Shown piece after piece: positions 1 through 14,616 of a DNA stretch of 64,000 nt; positions within the stretch are counted from its first letter, which is position 1, and each line of letters opens with the position of its first letter. The stretch is from Dioscorea cayenensis subsp. rotundata (lineage: Eukaryota; Streptophyta; Magnoliopsida; Dioscoreales; Dioscoreaceae): assembly GCF_009730915.1 (NCBI RefSeq), contig NC_052474.1, positions 19,255,501 through 19,319,500 of the forward strand, given 5' to 3'. The translations under genes and the position numbers were made by a program. The notes under the pieces are model-generated. The model was not told where the DNA came from and did no database searches. It saw only the letters and a program-made list of their open reading frames with translations.

Positions 1-1440
1 TAAATATGAGTTTGATGGGTTGATTATGGTCCCATTTTATAATATAAGTATTATGATAAATAGTATAATGAGTGAGAGTTTAATAGATTGATGAGGTGGT
101 ATGATCATTAAACTCTAGCGATAGTCTAACGATTAGAGTTGCGCTAATGACAAAATTGAAATTTAAGTAATTAGTTGGGAATCATAACAAAAAATCATTA
201 GTTAAAGAATAGTTTATTCAGGTAAAATATAAAACAATTAAAAAGTAGAGTGAAATAAAAAATAATTAAAATCATGCATAATTGTATCTCATTTAATATC
301 ACTTGTACAATACATGCATGAAAAAAAAGATAAAAAAAAAGAAAAGAAATCTAAGTCACATTTAGTTGGCTAAATATAATTTTACTAAATTAAATTTATT
401 ATGTAAATTCATTTCATGTCAACAACTCAACAATCAAGAACAAAGTGACGAAATCAAATGGTACATTGACTAAACAATTTTTTAGTACTTTATATATCTT
501 TTTAATTTTCCATTTGTCTTCCAAATTATTTAATCACTAAATTAATATAAAATAATCAAAATTATTATACTATTATTATTAGAATTAAAATAATGGATAA
601 CTCCAAATTCTTAAACCTTCATGCGAGACTATTTTAGCCATATTGACATCATTAATCTTATATATGCAACTTTTTCAACTTTTTGAAGTTACAAAATTTA
701 TATTATTTTTATGTTTAAATAATTAAATAATTATTTTGTCAAATTTGCTTTGAATTATATAAAAAAACCAAGTAATGAAATTTGATTGTTTAATCATGTC
801 GTTCATAATGGAAACACTGATATGAAAAATTAAAAGATAATTTAGTGGTAGTGCTGATTTCATTTCACCTTTTTTACTTAGTTTTTCATGTTAATTTAAA
901 TTATATATGTAATTTTATTTTATCTTAGTTTTAAAATATAAATGGATGGATAACTAAATTTATATTTTTAATTTAACATATATTATTTGTAAACAAACCT
1001 AATTATAACTTAAATTTATTAATTTCTTTATATTTATAAAAATTAAAAATAAACATACTAATTATCAAGGCATGAGATGAGGAGGGAGTGTAAATCCCGA
1101 TGCAAAAGAGGCCACTCATGACAAAACAGCAAACACGATCACAAATCCAATCCAAAATTGACACGTCATAGAACAAACACCACGTCACCACCGTCATTTA
1201 AATCTCCAATCGGGGGCAATCTAGTCATTGCATACCACAACGGGACAAGCGAGGGACGCTTCCAGATGTCTACGTTTCCATAAATAGCATCTCAATATTC
1301 CTCACGATAATTCTACCCAAACGTGATCCAACGATCACGTGAAAATTGACCGTCCGATCAAGACACCAAAACTGTCCTTCTTGGCCTCTAAAGCTGTGCC
1401 AGCGGACCAGTATAACTCGCGCCGTTGCTTGGCTTTTGGG
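1..1440. other. AT-rich upstream region of the DCAF1 gene
   Basis: This stretch is strongly AT-rich with many stops in all frames, and I see no gene in it. From about 1060 the base composition becomes more balanced, which fits the promoter and leader of the gene that starts at 1549. The short open frames here have no recognisable protein character. The transcription start is not visible with confidence. Confidence 0.5.
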
Positions 1441-1548
1441 AACCCTTCTCATTTCTCTTTCTCTTTCTTTGAAATCGGCCCCGTTTTATTCGCTATCGGG
1501 GGAAAAGTTCGGCGCCGGGGCGGCGGAGAAACCCTAGAGGCGGAGGCG

Positions 1549-4500
1549 ATGGAACCGGAGACGGCGACAGCGGCGGCTCCACCGGAGGAGGGTGAGGCGG
1601 TGGTGGCTGCAGGGACGGATGAGGAGGCGAGGAAGGAGGTTGAGGAGGAGATGTTGGTGGCGAGGGCACAGCGGCTAATCTCGAAGATCACCGCGACGCA
1701 GGCAAACCCTAATCCTAGACTCATCCACGCCCTTGCCTCCATGCTTGAGGCGCAGGAATCCAGGTCGTGTTCAGTTTTCATGATCGCGTTTCTTTTGTTT
1801 GCATTGAATTCAGTTTTAGGGTTTGTGAGCGTGTTTCTTGATAGCTGTGTTGGAGCGGGTACTCCTTTGTGGGGATGTTAGCTGCGATGATCCGCTTCTA
1901 GGGTTTAGTTTAAATCACCGTTTCTTACTCTTTTTTCCTTTTCTTTTCTTGTTTTATATTGTTCACTCGCTTGATTTTTTTTATTTTTTTATTTGGTTCT
2001 AGATTGGATGGATTATCTGTTGAAAACTAATCGTAGAGTTTTTAGATATTTTATAGCATATATTTTGTTCTTTCTCTGTGGAGAATTAATCTCTCGCGAA
2101 CCTGTAAACGCCTGGATGATAATAAATACTGGACAAGGTCTCACAATTCTTTATTACATCAACCTATGAAAGGTGTGAGAGAAGGTTTTTTATATATATA
2201 TATATATATTTCAAACTTTAACAAGTATTGAGCTAAGGATAGTGTTGTGTTGTGTGTGCGCTCGCTCGTGTTGTACAAAACTCCTGTTTGTGGGTTTCTT
2301 GAAATTTAGAAAATTAAATTATAATTATGTGTAGTGGGATGACTGCATACATTATAGAGTGGGAATAGCCAGATTGGTATTAGGTTGAAGACAATGTGGT
2401 TTATGAGAACAAGAATTAGAGTTAGTACCATGTATTTAGCATGAACCTTAAATTAACTGTATTTCTGCATCGTGCTTAATGTATGGCTATGATTAATATT
2501 TAGTAGTGCATATCCACCCTGTAGGAAAAGTTAGACTTGATGAAGGAGAACACCTGAACAACATTTTTGAGTGGCAATGCTGTTGAGGCAACAAGGCTTC
2601 TCATCTACCACATGAGTATTGAGCAATTGTCTTGAACCTAACTAAACTATTGACAGTTGTTTAAACCTAATAAATAAAGTTTTGGATACCTTGATTTATA
2701 GCTGAAGATTCAGGACCATTTGAAGTTCATGATTAATGAGTGGGAGGAAACATGGATAACTGGAAATTTTTATGGCGGTGTGCACATAAGTATGGACAAA
2801 TTCTAAGAGGAGTTCTTCTCAAAATTTTTTTACAAAGTTGTTTCAATTTTTGAAATCTCAAAACCGTTAAGCAAGCTTATGGTTTCTCTCACCAAAATAG
2901 GCAGACATTTATGCAGATTCTGTTTTTGTTTTATGGGCTCCACTCTTGTGCTAATTTTCTTTAGGATCAATCTTGGACTTTGGTTTCCTTTGGTTCAAGT
3001 TAATTATACTTTTTTTGTTGAGATCATAGGAAAGAATGTGACTTTTAGAGGAAGCTTGTACCATTTCCTGTTTGGAACTTCAGAGTAGCATACGGTTTGG
3101 GATGAATAGGGGAATTGCTTGTTTTGCAAACTCTAGATATATCAATGGTATGACGTGGCACATTTCATGACTGACATTATGTGAAACTATCATCAGTTAA
3201 CTAGCATGTCTTTTTTTTCTCAATGACCTTGTCTCAAAGCAAATCATGCATGTATGTGGGATAAGATAAACAGTTTTTATCTGTGACCACTGCATGAGGA
3301 GTTTCTTACTAGGTGCCATGGTGATTAATTGGTTTCAAAGTGTCCTAGGTTTAGTCTTAAGATATGACACTGATTCTTTGACAAAGGAGTGTAAGGTATT
3401 CATTTCTTTTTTATATTGTCAATGTCTTCATTCACAGTCAATATTTTATTTTGATATACCTCTTGTGTGCACCAACTAATGGTTCCTCTCGTGCTTTTTC
3501 TCCTTTCTTTTATGATATGCTGTACTCCATGTATGTAGTTTGTTAATACCATTTTGGAAATGCATTTGAAATGTTTGTGATACATGACAGTTATATCCAG
3601 CAATCTGGTAGTTCATCTCTCAATAATGGCCGGGCATCTCACCTTATTGGAAGATTGGGAAGCTTGGTGAGGGTAGGCTCAGATTTTTAAATGAATAAAC
3701 TTTTGTTAATATTCTTGTTTACCAGCATGCTCTATTTCATGGTTGCTTTTCTCCTGAAAATGTTCTGTTTGTTTTACTCAGGAAACCGATGAATTCTATG
3801 AGTTGATATCATCTAAGTTCCTATATGAAAGTAGGTACTCTACTAGTGTTCGTTCAGCTTCTGCAAGGCTTCTTCTGAGCTGTTCTTCAACCTGGATGGT
3901 TAGTTACTTGCTGGAATACTCTCTCTACATATGCACACGCGCACACACACACATTTATTTGAATACATTTTTATATGACTTTTTTCTGTCAAAAATTTCC
4001 AGTTTCCTCATGTTTTCGATGATGCTGTTTTGGATAATATCAAAAGCTGGGTTATGGAAGATCCTGTGGAAGTATCTGGTGATTCTTCCCACTGTGAGTG
4101 CGAGTCAGGGAGAACAAAACCAACAGATGCGGAAATGCTTCAGACTTATGCTACTGGCCTTCTTGCTCTCTCCTTGGCTGGGTTTGCATTTTAATCTTAT
4201 TTGTTACATACACTGCATATTATTTTGTATATTTAAATTTAATTAATAAAGGCAATAATATTTTTTCAGGGGCACCCAAGTTGTAGAAGATCTGTTGACA
4301 TCAGGTTTGTCTGCTAAGCTTATGCATTATCTGCGTGTCCGCATCTTTGGGGATGCTGGCACTGGTCAGAAAGATAATATTGCTCCAGATATAAGGCACT
4401 GTTCTTCCATCAGAAATAAAGAAGAAAGTAGAAACAAGTATCGGCAGGTTGTCAACTCCTCCCGACTGGATGTTCCAAGGATTGGAGATGAACCATTGTT

Positions 4501-7500
4501 AGGTGGTCAGACTTCTGAGAAGGATCTTGATAGAGTTGTTAATATGAGACAAGCACAGGGCCCAGAGTGTTGGGGAGAAGCTGGTGAATTTCTAGAATCT
4601 GAAATGATTGTTTCTTCATCTGGAGCTGTTGGAGTTTGTGAGATAGCTGATGAAGATAATGGTATGACTGGCGAGGGCTGGCACAACAGGGAATTTCTTG
4701 ATGGAAAGCTTAGGCCTGGGCCTGGGGAGCGAGATAGTGCAGTTAGAAACATATGGGAGGATGATGAGGATGAAAATACAAGGGATGACTCTTCAAGGCG
4801 CAGGGCTAACAAGGGTTGGCCAAGAACAAGAGGGAAAGGACGGACTTCTGAAGGTACTCAAGAAAGTGAAAGGATACTAAGTTCTCCAGGGTCTGGATTA
4901 AGAATAGGTGGTTCAGGCCGGGGTTTCAGAGACAGAAATCAGCTAAAAATTGAAGACAACAAAAGGATTATTGATTCAAAAAAGAACGTGAGCAAAATGG
5001 ATTTGGATGTTTTTGCAACTGGAGAGGAGAATGATGATCGTTTTGCTGACTGCAATATTGGTTCCAAAGATATATCGCATTTGGTGAAGGAAGCTACTAG
5101 AGCTGCTGAAGCTGAAGCCAGAGCAGCTGATGGACCTGTTGAGGCCATCAAAGCAGCTTGTGATGCAGCAGCTGAATTAGTGAAAGGGTCTGCCTTGGAG
5201 GTATGAGCAAGATTGTCTGATTTTTTGCATTTATATTTTATCATGCTTATGTTACAGTATACATATGTGCTTGTAGGTTTGGAAAGCTACAAATGACGAA
5301 GATGCTGCTGTTTTGGCTGCTTCTAAAGCTGCATCTACTGTTGTGGATGCAGCTAAAGCCACTGAAAATTCAAGGTAAGCCTGCAACTAATCGTGCACAA
5401 ATTCGTTTTTTCCAGTCAATTATAGATGAGCAAATCGATGCAATTTATGTTTATGGTGGGAAATTTTTGTTGGCATAGAAATTCCCTTAAAGTAAATGAA
5501 GTTTTGGACAATCCAAAGCCTGTGGAACCTGAGGCAGATGATGGTTTGGATGACTTCTTCATTTTGGACATTGAGCCTCTTGCACGACTAAGAGAAAAAT
5601 ACTGCATTCAGTGTCTTGAGATTTTAGGGCAGTATGTTGAAGCTTTGGGACCGGTCCTTAAAGAGAAAGGCGTGGATGTCTGCCTTGCCTTTTTGCAACG
5701 CTGTTGTAAAGATGAGAATTCATCGGATGGCTTATCATTACTTCCGGAAGTTCTGAAGCTAATCTGTGCCCTAGCTGCTCATCGAAAATTTGCTACAGTG
5801 TTTGTTGATCGGGGTGGGATTCAAAAACTCCTTTCCACCCCAAGAGCCTCTCAGACCTTCTTCGGTTTGTCATCTTGCTTATTTACAATTGGTTCTTTGC
5901 AGGTATAAAACCACTCTGAAGTTATACTGGTTATGCCATACCATGTTTTATTTAAGCAATTGATCTTATGCTCATCGTGAACATGTATGCAGGGTGTCAT
6001 GGAACGTGTCTGTGCTCTTCCTTCTGATGTGGTGCATCAGGTTGTTGAGTTAGCTCTTCAACTATTAGACTGTCCTCAAGATCAAGCTAGGAAAAATGCA
6101 GCGATTTTCTTTGCTACTGCATTTGTGTTTAGAGCTGTCCTGGATTCTTTTGACTCACAGGAAGGCTTGCAAAAAATGTTAACTCTTTTACATCATGCTG
6201 CATCTGTTAGGTCAGGTGGGAACTCTGGGGCATTAGGTGCTCATAATGCAAATCTTAGAAATGATCGATCACCAGCAGAAGTTCTGACTGCAACAGAGAA
6301 GCAGATTGCTTATCATTCTTGTTTTGCGCTGCACCAGTACTTCAGAGCTCATCTTCTTTTACTTGTGGACTTGCTTCGTCCAAATAAGAGCAGCAGGGGA
6401 ATAGCCCGAAGTACTACCAGTGCCAGAGCTGCCTATAAGCCATTGGACATCAGCAATGAAGCTATGGATACAGTGTTTGTTCAAATTCAGCGTGACAGGA
6501 AACTTGGGCCTGCTTTAGTGAGAGCTCGGTGGTCTGTTGTGGATAAGTTTCTTGCCTCCAATGGCCATATAATTATGTTAGAGTTGTGTCAGGTATGGAT
6601 GCCTACTCATGCATTACTATTTTGGTGTTATGTTTGTTTCATAAGTGACTGATGATTGATGATTTGTTTGTTTCCTTCAGGCTCTTCCTGTCGAGCGCTA
6701 TTTGCATGATTTGGCACAATATGCACTTGGTATTCTTCACATTGTAACATTTGTGCCCTATAGTAGGAAGCTAATTGTAAATGCCTCGTTGAGCAATGAA
6801 CGTGTAGGCATGGCAGTGATTTTAGATGCAGCAAGTGGTGCTGGATATGTTGATCCTGAGGTATTGTAACTTGTTTATATGCTTGGAACTCGTCAGTTTT
6901 TGTGGATAATCATCATTTGCTCAGCTATGTATATTTTATGCATTTGGCAGGTGATACACCCAGCCTTAAATGTGTTGGTAAATCTTGTATGCCCTCCACC
7001 TTCAATCAGCAACAAACCATCTCCAACTGTTCAAGGTCAGCAATCTGTTTCATTGAGCACAGCAAATGGTGCTGGTGCAGAGAGTAGAGACCGCAATGGG
7101 GAGTCTAACTTGATTGAAAGGGGTGGGTCGACACCATTTCCTGGAGGAAGTTCACAAACAGCATTGACAGGTATGTCTGCTGGAGTTGTGGGGGACCGCA
7201 GAATATCTTTGGGTCCTGGAGCAGGCTGCGCAGGCCTTGCTGCTCAACTGGAACAGGGATACCGTCAGGCACGGGAAGCGGTTCGAGCTAACAATGGTAT
7301 AAAGGTTCTCTTGCATCTTCTTCATCCTAGGATGATCACACCTCCTGGTGTTCTTGATTGTCTCCGAGCGCTTGCATGTCGGGTCTTGCTGGGTCTAGCA
7401 AGAGATGATACAATTGCTCACATATTGACCAAACTCCAGGTTTGTATGCATATTATGAACTATTTTTCCTTGTAGGGTTGCTGTCATATTGACTTTTTTG

Positions 7501-10500
7501 TGCTTCCTTTATATTGTAGTTTGGCAAGTATGCATGATACTTACATTTGGTTTTACATTTGTGTGGATAATTGAGTGACTTTTCTTCCTTTTCTCATACA
7601 CTCACAGACATTATCTTGGTCAATTGTGTAGATTATTTAGTTCTTACTTCTTAACTGGCTTTTAAACTTATATCTTCCTTTTGTTTTTGTTTGTTGTTGC
7701 CTTTTTTTTTTGGGTGATACTTAAGGTCGGGAAGAAACTGTCAGAACTCATTCGTGATTCAAGTACCCAGCCATCTGGAACTGAGATGAGCAGGTGGCAT
7801 ACTGAGCTGGCCCAAGTGGCAATTGAGTTGATTGCAGTAAGTATATTGAGGATCTTAATGAATAGTCTTACATAAAATTTATGCCATTTCAGTGTTTTTT
7901 CTGGGCATATTTATCTACTTGTAGAATATATGTTGACACACAAGTGAAGTTACTGTCTGTATTCTGTCAATTATACTTTATGCACCTCATTTGGGGGTCC
8001 TTCTCTTATGCCTGCTCTCATAAAATCAGTGGTGATTGTGATATAGTCTTTTGAATGCTGCCATTGCATATGTAGGGAGAAATTAGAGGTTGTGTGCATA
8101 GCCGTTGTTAAGTATTTGATCAAGCTATTGAAAACAAGTTTGTTTGCCTATATGTCTATGAAGATTCTGCACATGGTCCTCTAAACATGTGGGTCTAGAG
8201 GGTGTTTTTTAGGTCTTCTAAAGAACTAGGTTGAAATTTATATGCTTGTCTGCTAAAGAGGTGCAAAATCTTCAGTTATACTAGAGTATAGGTGCATTAA
8301 TTGGGGTATATGCGCAATAACTCTCTTCAGCAGGGTTAATGTGCAAAAACCCTACATCTTTTGGCTGTGAAAGGCAAATTGTTTCAATCAAGCTTGCAGT
8401 GACATGAGCAGGCATGAAAGAAACTAGTTGATGGCATTTTACTTTTAATATATTTTCCTGATGATTGTCATCATTAACATACTTCTCTATTTATTTTGTA
8501 GATTGTTACCAACTCTGGGAGGGCAAGCACATTAGCAGCCACTGATGCTGCTGCTCCAACACTTAGACGGATTGAAAGAGCAGCAATTGCTGCAGCCACT
8601 CCTATTACCTATCACTCCAGGTTTCTAATTTAAATTTCTCCTTTAGAAGGTAGTCAGCTGTGCTTTCCTTAACGAGTAATTTGTGTTTTTTTGTTACTTG
8701 ACACAGGGAGCTATTACTTCTTATTCATGAACATCTGCAATTATCTGGTTTCACAACCACTGCAGCCTTATTAAAGAAGGAGGCTGATTTGACACCTTTG
8801 CCGTCATTAGGTGGACCACCACCTCCACTTCACCAAGTTACTGTTCAGGAGGGTTCGTCGACACTTCTTCAATGGCCATCAGGTCGTTCTAGTGGGTTTC
8901 TTTTAGATGCGTCAAAACCAATCTTGCGAGATGAGGATGTTAGCCTAAGGTCTGATCTTGTTTCCAATTCGTTTAAGAAGAAGTCTCTATCTTTCTCATC
9001 TAGTTTGTCGCAGTCAAAAAGTCGCCCACCACCTCTATCACTTACTGGAAGTAAACCATCTACCGCTATCAATGGTCCATCTGTTGGGGGACAGGAAACT
9101 CCATCTATATCTACTCCCAAGTCTTCTTTGGATATTGACCATACACTCAAATCCCCAATTCTTTTGCCAATGAAACGCAAATTCACGGAGTTGAAGGATA
9201 TTGGTTCTTCCTCTCCATCCAAACGACTAGCTACTGTTGACCTTGTAACCCAGTCTCCAATGTGCCAGACACCAGGCACTGGTCGTAAAAATCACATGTT
9301 GGATTTTAAAGGACAATCTCCTAGTCTCAATCTTACGCCGCAAGATTCTCAATTCCGTATGAAATCTAGCATTTTTTTGGATCACTCTGATGAAACCTTG
9401 TATGGCAGTACTTTCCAAGCATCGATGACATCTGATGCCCAGGTTGGTCTTCATGCTGATTCTCAGCCTGGAAATGCAGAGCGAATGACACTTGATTCTT
9501 TAGTTGTCCAATACTTGAAGCACCAACATCGGCAATGCCCAGCTCCAATAACTACACTGCCTCCTCTTTCTCTTTTACACCCACATGTATGCCCTGAACC
9601 CAGCCGTAGTCTGAATGCTCCTGCAAATGTGACATCACGAGTTGGTTCACGTGAATTTTTGAAAGATTACGGGCAGAACCATGCCCGTCGGAGGGATCGT
9701 CAGTTTGTCTACAGCAGATTCAAACCATTTCGTACTTGCAGAGATGAACCTGCTCTTTTATCATGCATTACCTTTTTGGGTGACTCTTCTCGTATAGCTA
9801 CTGGGAGCCAGTCTGGGGAGCTGAAGATTTTTGATACCTATAATGGCAATTTGCTGGAAAGTCAGTCATGTCACCAGTCACTTGTCACACTTGTTCAATC
9901 TGCCTGTTCTGGTGGAGTGCAGCTTATTCTTTCCTCTAGTATACATGATGTAAGGTTGTGGGATGCATCCTCGATATCGAGTGGGCCTTTGCATTCATTT
10001 GATGGATGCAAAGCTGCACAATTTAGCCACTCAGGGACCATGTTTGCGGCTTTTTCTCCAGAGGCATCTCGGCGGGAGGTTCTTCTGTATGATATCCAGA
10101 CCTATAATTTAGAGCAGAGGTTCTCTGATAGCTCAAACATGTCAGGACGAGGTCACACGCAATCCCTTATACATTTCAGCCCGTCAGATACAATGTTGCT
10201 TTGGAATGGGATCTTGTGGGATCGACGAAGTTCGGGCCCTGTTCATCGGTTTGACCAATTCACAGACTATGGAGGAGGTGGCTTTCATCCTGCTGGAAAT
10301 GAGGTATGACTTTGTGTTATAACGATTTGTTTGTTCAAGTAAACGCTTTGGTAGTATTTTGTTGGGGGATGATCTGGGTTATTCCACCACCTCCATCCAT
10401 GCATCCAAAGGCTGCATGGGTTAGCAAATAACTTCTTTTATTCAAGATTTAATTAAGGAATATTAATAAATATTCAATTTTAATTAAACTGTATATTTTG

Positions 10501-12457
10501 ATTACCATTAATTGAGTTAACTTCACATAAAAGTTCTCCATCCAAAATAAATTCAAATAGCCAGATGTCAAACTCAGCTAATATAGGTTTTTATAATTCC
10601 ATCCAAAGACTGCCTTTGTGCATTATGCGGCCTAATGTGATTCACAGAGTTATCTTATAGGTGTATTGAGCATGCAGCTGGGAGTAGAAAAAAGTTGTCA
10701 GTACATTATTTTTAACTGGTAGTGTCAGTGTTTTGGGTGAGTTTCTGTGAGATCTTTCTTTTTGAGAAATGTGGGAAGACCATTCTTATGGCACCAACAG
10801 CTACTCCTGACATCTTGTTAGGAGAGAAAGTGTCTCACCAAGTTTGTGACCCTTTGAGAAAATTTTCAGTGAAGAATATTCATCTTTTCTGTACTTTTGC
10901 TATTAGGGTATTTTGCTTAACATCTGAGTTGATACTTATGCTAGATAGCCATTTGTTTCCTTAGGCAGTCTTAGAGAGTTCTTTGTTACGTATGCCAAAC
11001 TACATTAAATAGATTGAAAGAGTTTTAGTTGTTTTAAAGGTAGTTTTGTGTCAGTTCAACATACAGCCAAATATGAAGTAATAAAGTAAATATATTTTGT
11101 TGTCCAATGGAGGAATTTTCCGCGGAGATTGTTCGTAACTCTTGGATTTATGGTTAAATTGTCTTTCGAAAGACAAATTAGTTCTTATTATATTTTTAAT
11201 ATTGTTTGTGTGAATATGGAGGAAGTAGCTGTAATGCTGTTCTGGAACTACAGTCTTCTACTCCGCTGGTTACTTCAATCTTACATCCAGATTAATTTCT
11301 ACATCATTAGTATATTGTGGTTGTATTTGATTCAGTTTTCTATTATATAAGGTGCATTGGTTTGTCCCAAGCAACAAAAAAGGTTTTTAACTTCATGTAG
11401 CACCAGAATTTTTATAATTTGATAGTAGGGACTTCTATACCACTCATCATGTAAACTTTTCAGTTATAATATATTTGAAATGATTGAAAGTGCAGTTCAT
11501 GATTATGAATTTGATTTGTTCCTTCTGCTTTTCTATCTTCCTTAAAAAGGGTTTTCTTGAGGGTTAGAAGCTGAAATTTTCACCTTTTTTTTAAAAATCT
11601 TATATTGGACCATTTACTGTACATGAGGTCAGTTAATGTCAGTTCCATTTTTCTTTTGTGTGGTAATCTGTTTTACTGATCTTATTTCCATGCCTTAAAA
11701 CATGTGAAGGCTGTAAGTTATAAGATATATTTTTAGTTGTTCATCCCTTTCATCTGCTGAACTTTTGCAGGTTATTTTGAACTCCGAAGTCTGGGATCTT
11801 CGGAAATTTAAGCTTCTTCGGAGTGTGCCATCCCTGGACCAGACTGTGATCACCTTCAACTCAACGGGGGATGTCATCTATGCAATCCTGAGGCGCAACC
11901 TGGAAGATGTGACATCAGCTGTTCACACCCGACGTGTTAGGCACACATTATTTCCTGCGTTCCGCACCATTGATGCTGTGAACTATTCTGATATTGCGAC
12001 AGTCCAAGTTGATCGCTGTGTCCTTGATTTGGCAACAGAACCCAATGATTCCTTTGTTGGGGTTGTCGCCATGGATGACCATGAGGACCTGTACTCCTCT
12101 GCCAGGCTTTATGAGATTGGTCGGCGTCGACGAACTGATGATGATTCTGACCCTGATGATGGGCCAGACACAGATGAAGAGGAAGATGAGGAGAATGATG
12201 ACTCTGATGTGGATGCGGATGCTCTGTTGGGCCCTGATTTGGATGGTGAAGGGGATAGCGACTCGGATGACTTGAGCAACGATGAGGATGATGATAGTGT
12301 GGATGAAGCTGATGATGATGTTGGGGATTTCAACATGGATGGTCAAGGTTTGCTGGAGATGGTGACTGAGGGAGATGAGGATGATGACAGTGAGGTGCTA
12401 GAGTCACTGGGCAGTGAAGACGACGGGGATTTTGTGGGCAACGGTTTCGGATTCTAA
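1549..12457 (+). CDS. DCAF1: DDB1-CUL4-associated factor 1 (DCAF1) homolog
   Basis: DCAF1 is the substrate receptor that docks on DDB1 in nuclear CUL4 ubiquitin ligases. Coding exons read as 1549-1763, 3591-3672, 3782-3898, 4003-4181, 4270-5200, 5277-5374, 5479-5902, 5993-6592, 6681-6860, 6951-7439, 7726-7836, 8502-8620, 8707-10303 and 11771-12457. All junctions are GT/AG, the sum is 5829 bp, and the product is 1942 aa, close to the roughly 1900 aa of the Arabidopsis protein. The N-terminal two thirds is helical armadillo-like sequence. A LisH segment starts near residue 1182 (RELLLLIHEHLQLSGF). WD40 repeats follow from about residue 1500, with two DDB1-binding WDxR motifs, WDRR at 1686 and WDLR at 1722. 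The tail, about 1850-1935, is almost pure Asp/Glu/Ser, as in other DCAF1 proteins. The start ATG sits in a GC-rich context (gaggcgATGG) and opens a typical acidic, Ala-rich plant N-terminus. Confidence 0.95.
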
Positions 12458-13190
12458 ACTGTAGCAAGATCTTATCTGTTGTTTGCTTGTCTTCCCTGTA
12501 AGTATTTAGCTTCTTGGTCCTTCAGTGGGAGTAGGAATTAGCAAAAAAAAAGTGTATTGGAGGAAGTGGGGATATGAGATGGTTGAAGAGAGCAATTGAT
12601 CTACTTTTTTTGGGTCTGTGCTAAAGAAAAATAAAGTGGTAATTTTGGAATTCTTTGTAATTGTTCCAAATGTATCATATTTATTTTTCCTTCTTCCCTT
12701 CATGGCAACTTTTTTGAGCATTTCTGTTGTGCCTCTCTTGGCCTTCTAAAAGCCACAAACTAGTGTGTTATTTTGTGTTGTGTAGCGAGAGAGATGGCTT
12801 GCTGCAGGCTGGAGAACTTGTGTGCCTCAAGTTGTTTTAGATATTTACATTCTTGTTATTTTAGCTTTCTGAATTTTATTTGGTTTTAACTATTTTGGGG
12901 AAAGTGATCAGAAGGTGAAGAGTTTACGATTGCTGCTGCTGCTGCTTTACTTGAATGGACTCTTCAAGGTGAGTTCTAAAAATGTTTCCAGAATATCAAA
13001 TGTTATTGACTAAGAGATGTTGCTTGGCATTTTGTAATTAATGGTTTAACTTTAAACTTTAAATGATTCCTATTTGTCATCTAGCAAGGATATGATCAAA
13101 GTCTAGGCAAAACAGGCATGCTGTGTTTCTAGCTGGCGGTCATTTTCTTTTTTGTGACAGTACCTGTAGTGAATTATGCTTTGCATTTAT

Positions 13191-13226
<36 letters not shown>

Positions 13227-13616
13227 AAAGTAAGATTTTGAACAAAACCATAATTTAAGTGGGTAAAATAGAGATTTCAAAAATTTCATTTTACCTTTAT
13301 TTTTCAACTCTTTAAATCGGGGAGTTTAGAGGATTTTGTAAAATTATGAACTGATATATATTTATAGGTTTGTAATATTTATCCACCATTCATCGCTATT
13401 GATTATTAACTCATCGGTCACCGATAACTCATCACCACCAGTGATCTACCGCCGGCAATCATCAGTGACCAATTATTAGTGGTCATTGGTGATTCGTCAT
13501 CACTGACCATCGCTCATTTGGTGACCTGTTACCATCGATGATTTATTGCCACTAATTATGCCATTAATATCCGATGACCCATCACCGGAGACAATTCTTT
13601 ATTTTCATTTAAAATT
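12458..13616. other. DCAF1 3' region and degenerate repeat DNA before the gap
   Basis: The first few hundred bases are probably the 3' untranslated region and terminator area of DCAF1. A (TA)n run lies at about 13193-13222. From 13380 to 13610 the sequence is a degenerate, GC-richer block in which words such as atcacc, ggtgac and catcgg recur in both orientations. It runs into the N gap. No gene is visible. Confidence 0.5.
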
Positions 13617-14616
13617 NNNNNNNNNNNNNNNNNNNNNNNNNNNNNNNNNNNNNNNNNNNNNNNNNNNNNNNNNNNNNNNNNNNNNNNNNNNNNNNNNNNN
13701 NNNNNNNNNNNNNNNNNNNNNNNNNNNNNNNNNNNNNNNNNNNNNNNNNNNNNNNNNNNNNNNNNNNNNNNNNNNNNNNNNNNNNNNNNNNNNNNNNNNN
13801 NNNNNNNNNNNNNNNNNNNNNNNNNNNNNNNNNNNNNNNNNNNNNNNNNNNNNNNNNNNNNNNNNNNNNNNNNNNNNNNNNNNNNNNNNNNNNNNNNNNN
13901 NNNNNNNNNNNNNNNNNNNNNNNNNNNNNNNNNNNNNNNNNNNNNNNNNNNNNNNNNNNNNNNNNNNNNNNNNNNNNNNNNNNNNNNNNNNNNNNNNNNN
14001 NNNNNNNNNNNNNNNNNNNNNNNNNNNNNNNNNNNNNNNNNNNNNNNNNNNNNNNNNNNNNNNNNNNNNNNNNNNNNNNNNNNNNNNNNNNNNNNNNNNN
14101 NNNNNNNNNNNNNNNNNNNNNNNNNNNNNNNNNNNNNNNNNNNNNNNNNNNNNNNNNNNNNNNNNNNNNNNNNNNNNNNNNNNNNNNNNNNNNNNNNNNN
14201 NNNNNNNNNNNNNNNNNNNNNNNNNNNNNNNNNNNNNNNNNNNNNNNNNNNNNNNNNNNNNNNNNNNNNNNNNNNNNNNNNNNNNNNNNNNNNNNNNNNN
14301 NNNNNNNNNNNNNNNNNNNNNNNNNNNNNNNNNNNNNNNNNNNNNNNNNNNNNNNNNNNNNNNNNNNNNNNNNNNNNNNNNNNNNNNNNNNNNNNNNNNN
14401 NNNNNNNNNNNNNNNNNNNNNNNNNNNNNNNNNNNNNNNNNNNNNNNNNNNNNNNNNNNNNNNNNNNNNNNNNNNNNNNNNNNNNNNNNNNNNNNNNNNN
14501 NNNNNNNNNNNNNNNNNNNNNNNNNNNNNNNNNNNNNNNNNNNNNNNNNNNNNNNNNNNNNNNNNNNNNNNNNNNNNNNNNNNNNNNNNNNNNNNNNNNN
14601 NNNNNNNNNNNNNNNN
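13617..14616. other. Assembly gap (1000 N)
   Basis: Exactly 1000 undetermined bases. The round number suggests a placeholder of unknown true length. The degenerate repeat on its left side is a plausible reason for the assembly break. Confidence 0.99.

Noticed and set aside
1003-1452. Minus-strand open frames upstream of DCAF1
   Set aside because: AT-rich low-complexity or promoter sequence with no protein family features.
11948-12346. Antisense and shifted open frames over the DCAF1 acidic tail
   Set aside because: They are shadows of the repetitive GAT/GAG codons of the Asp/Glu-rich tail.
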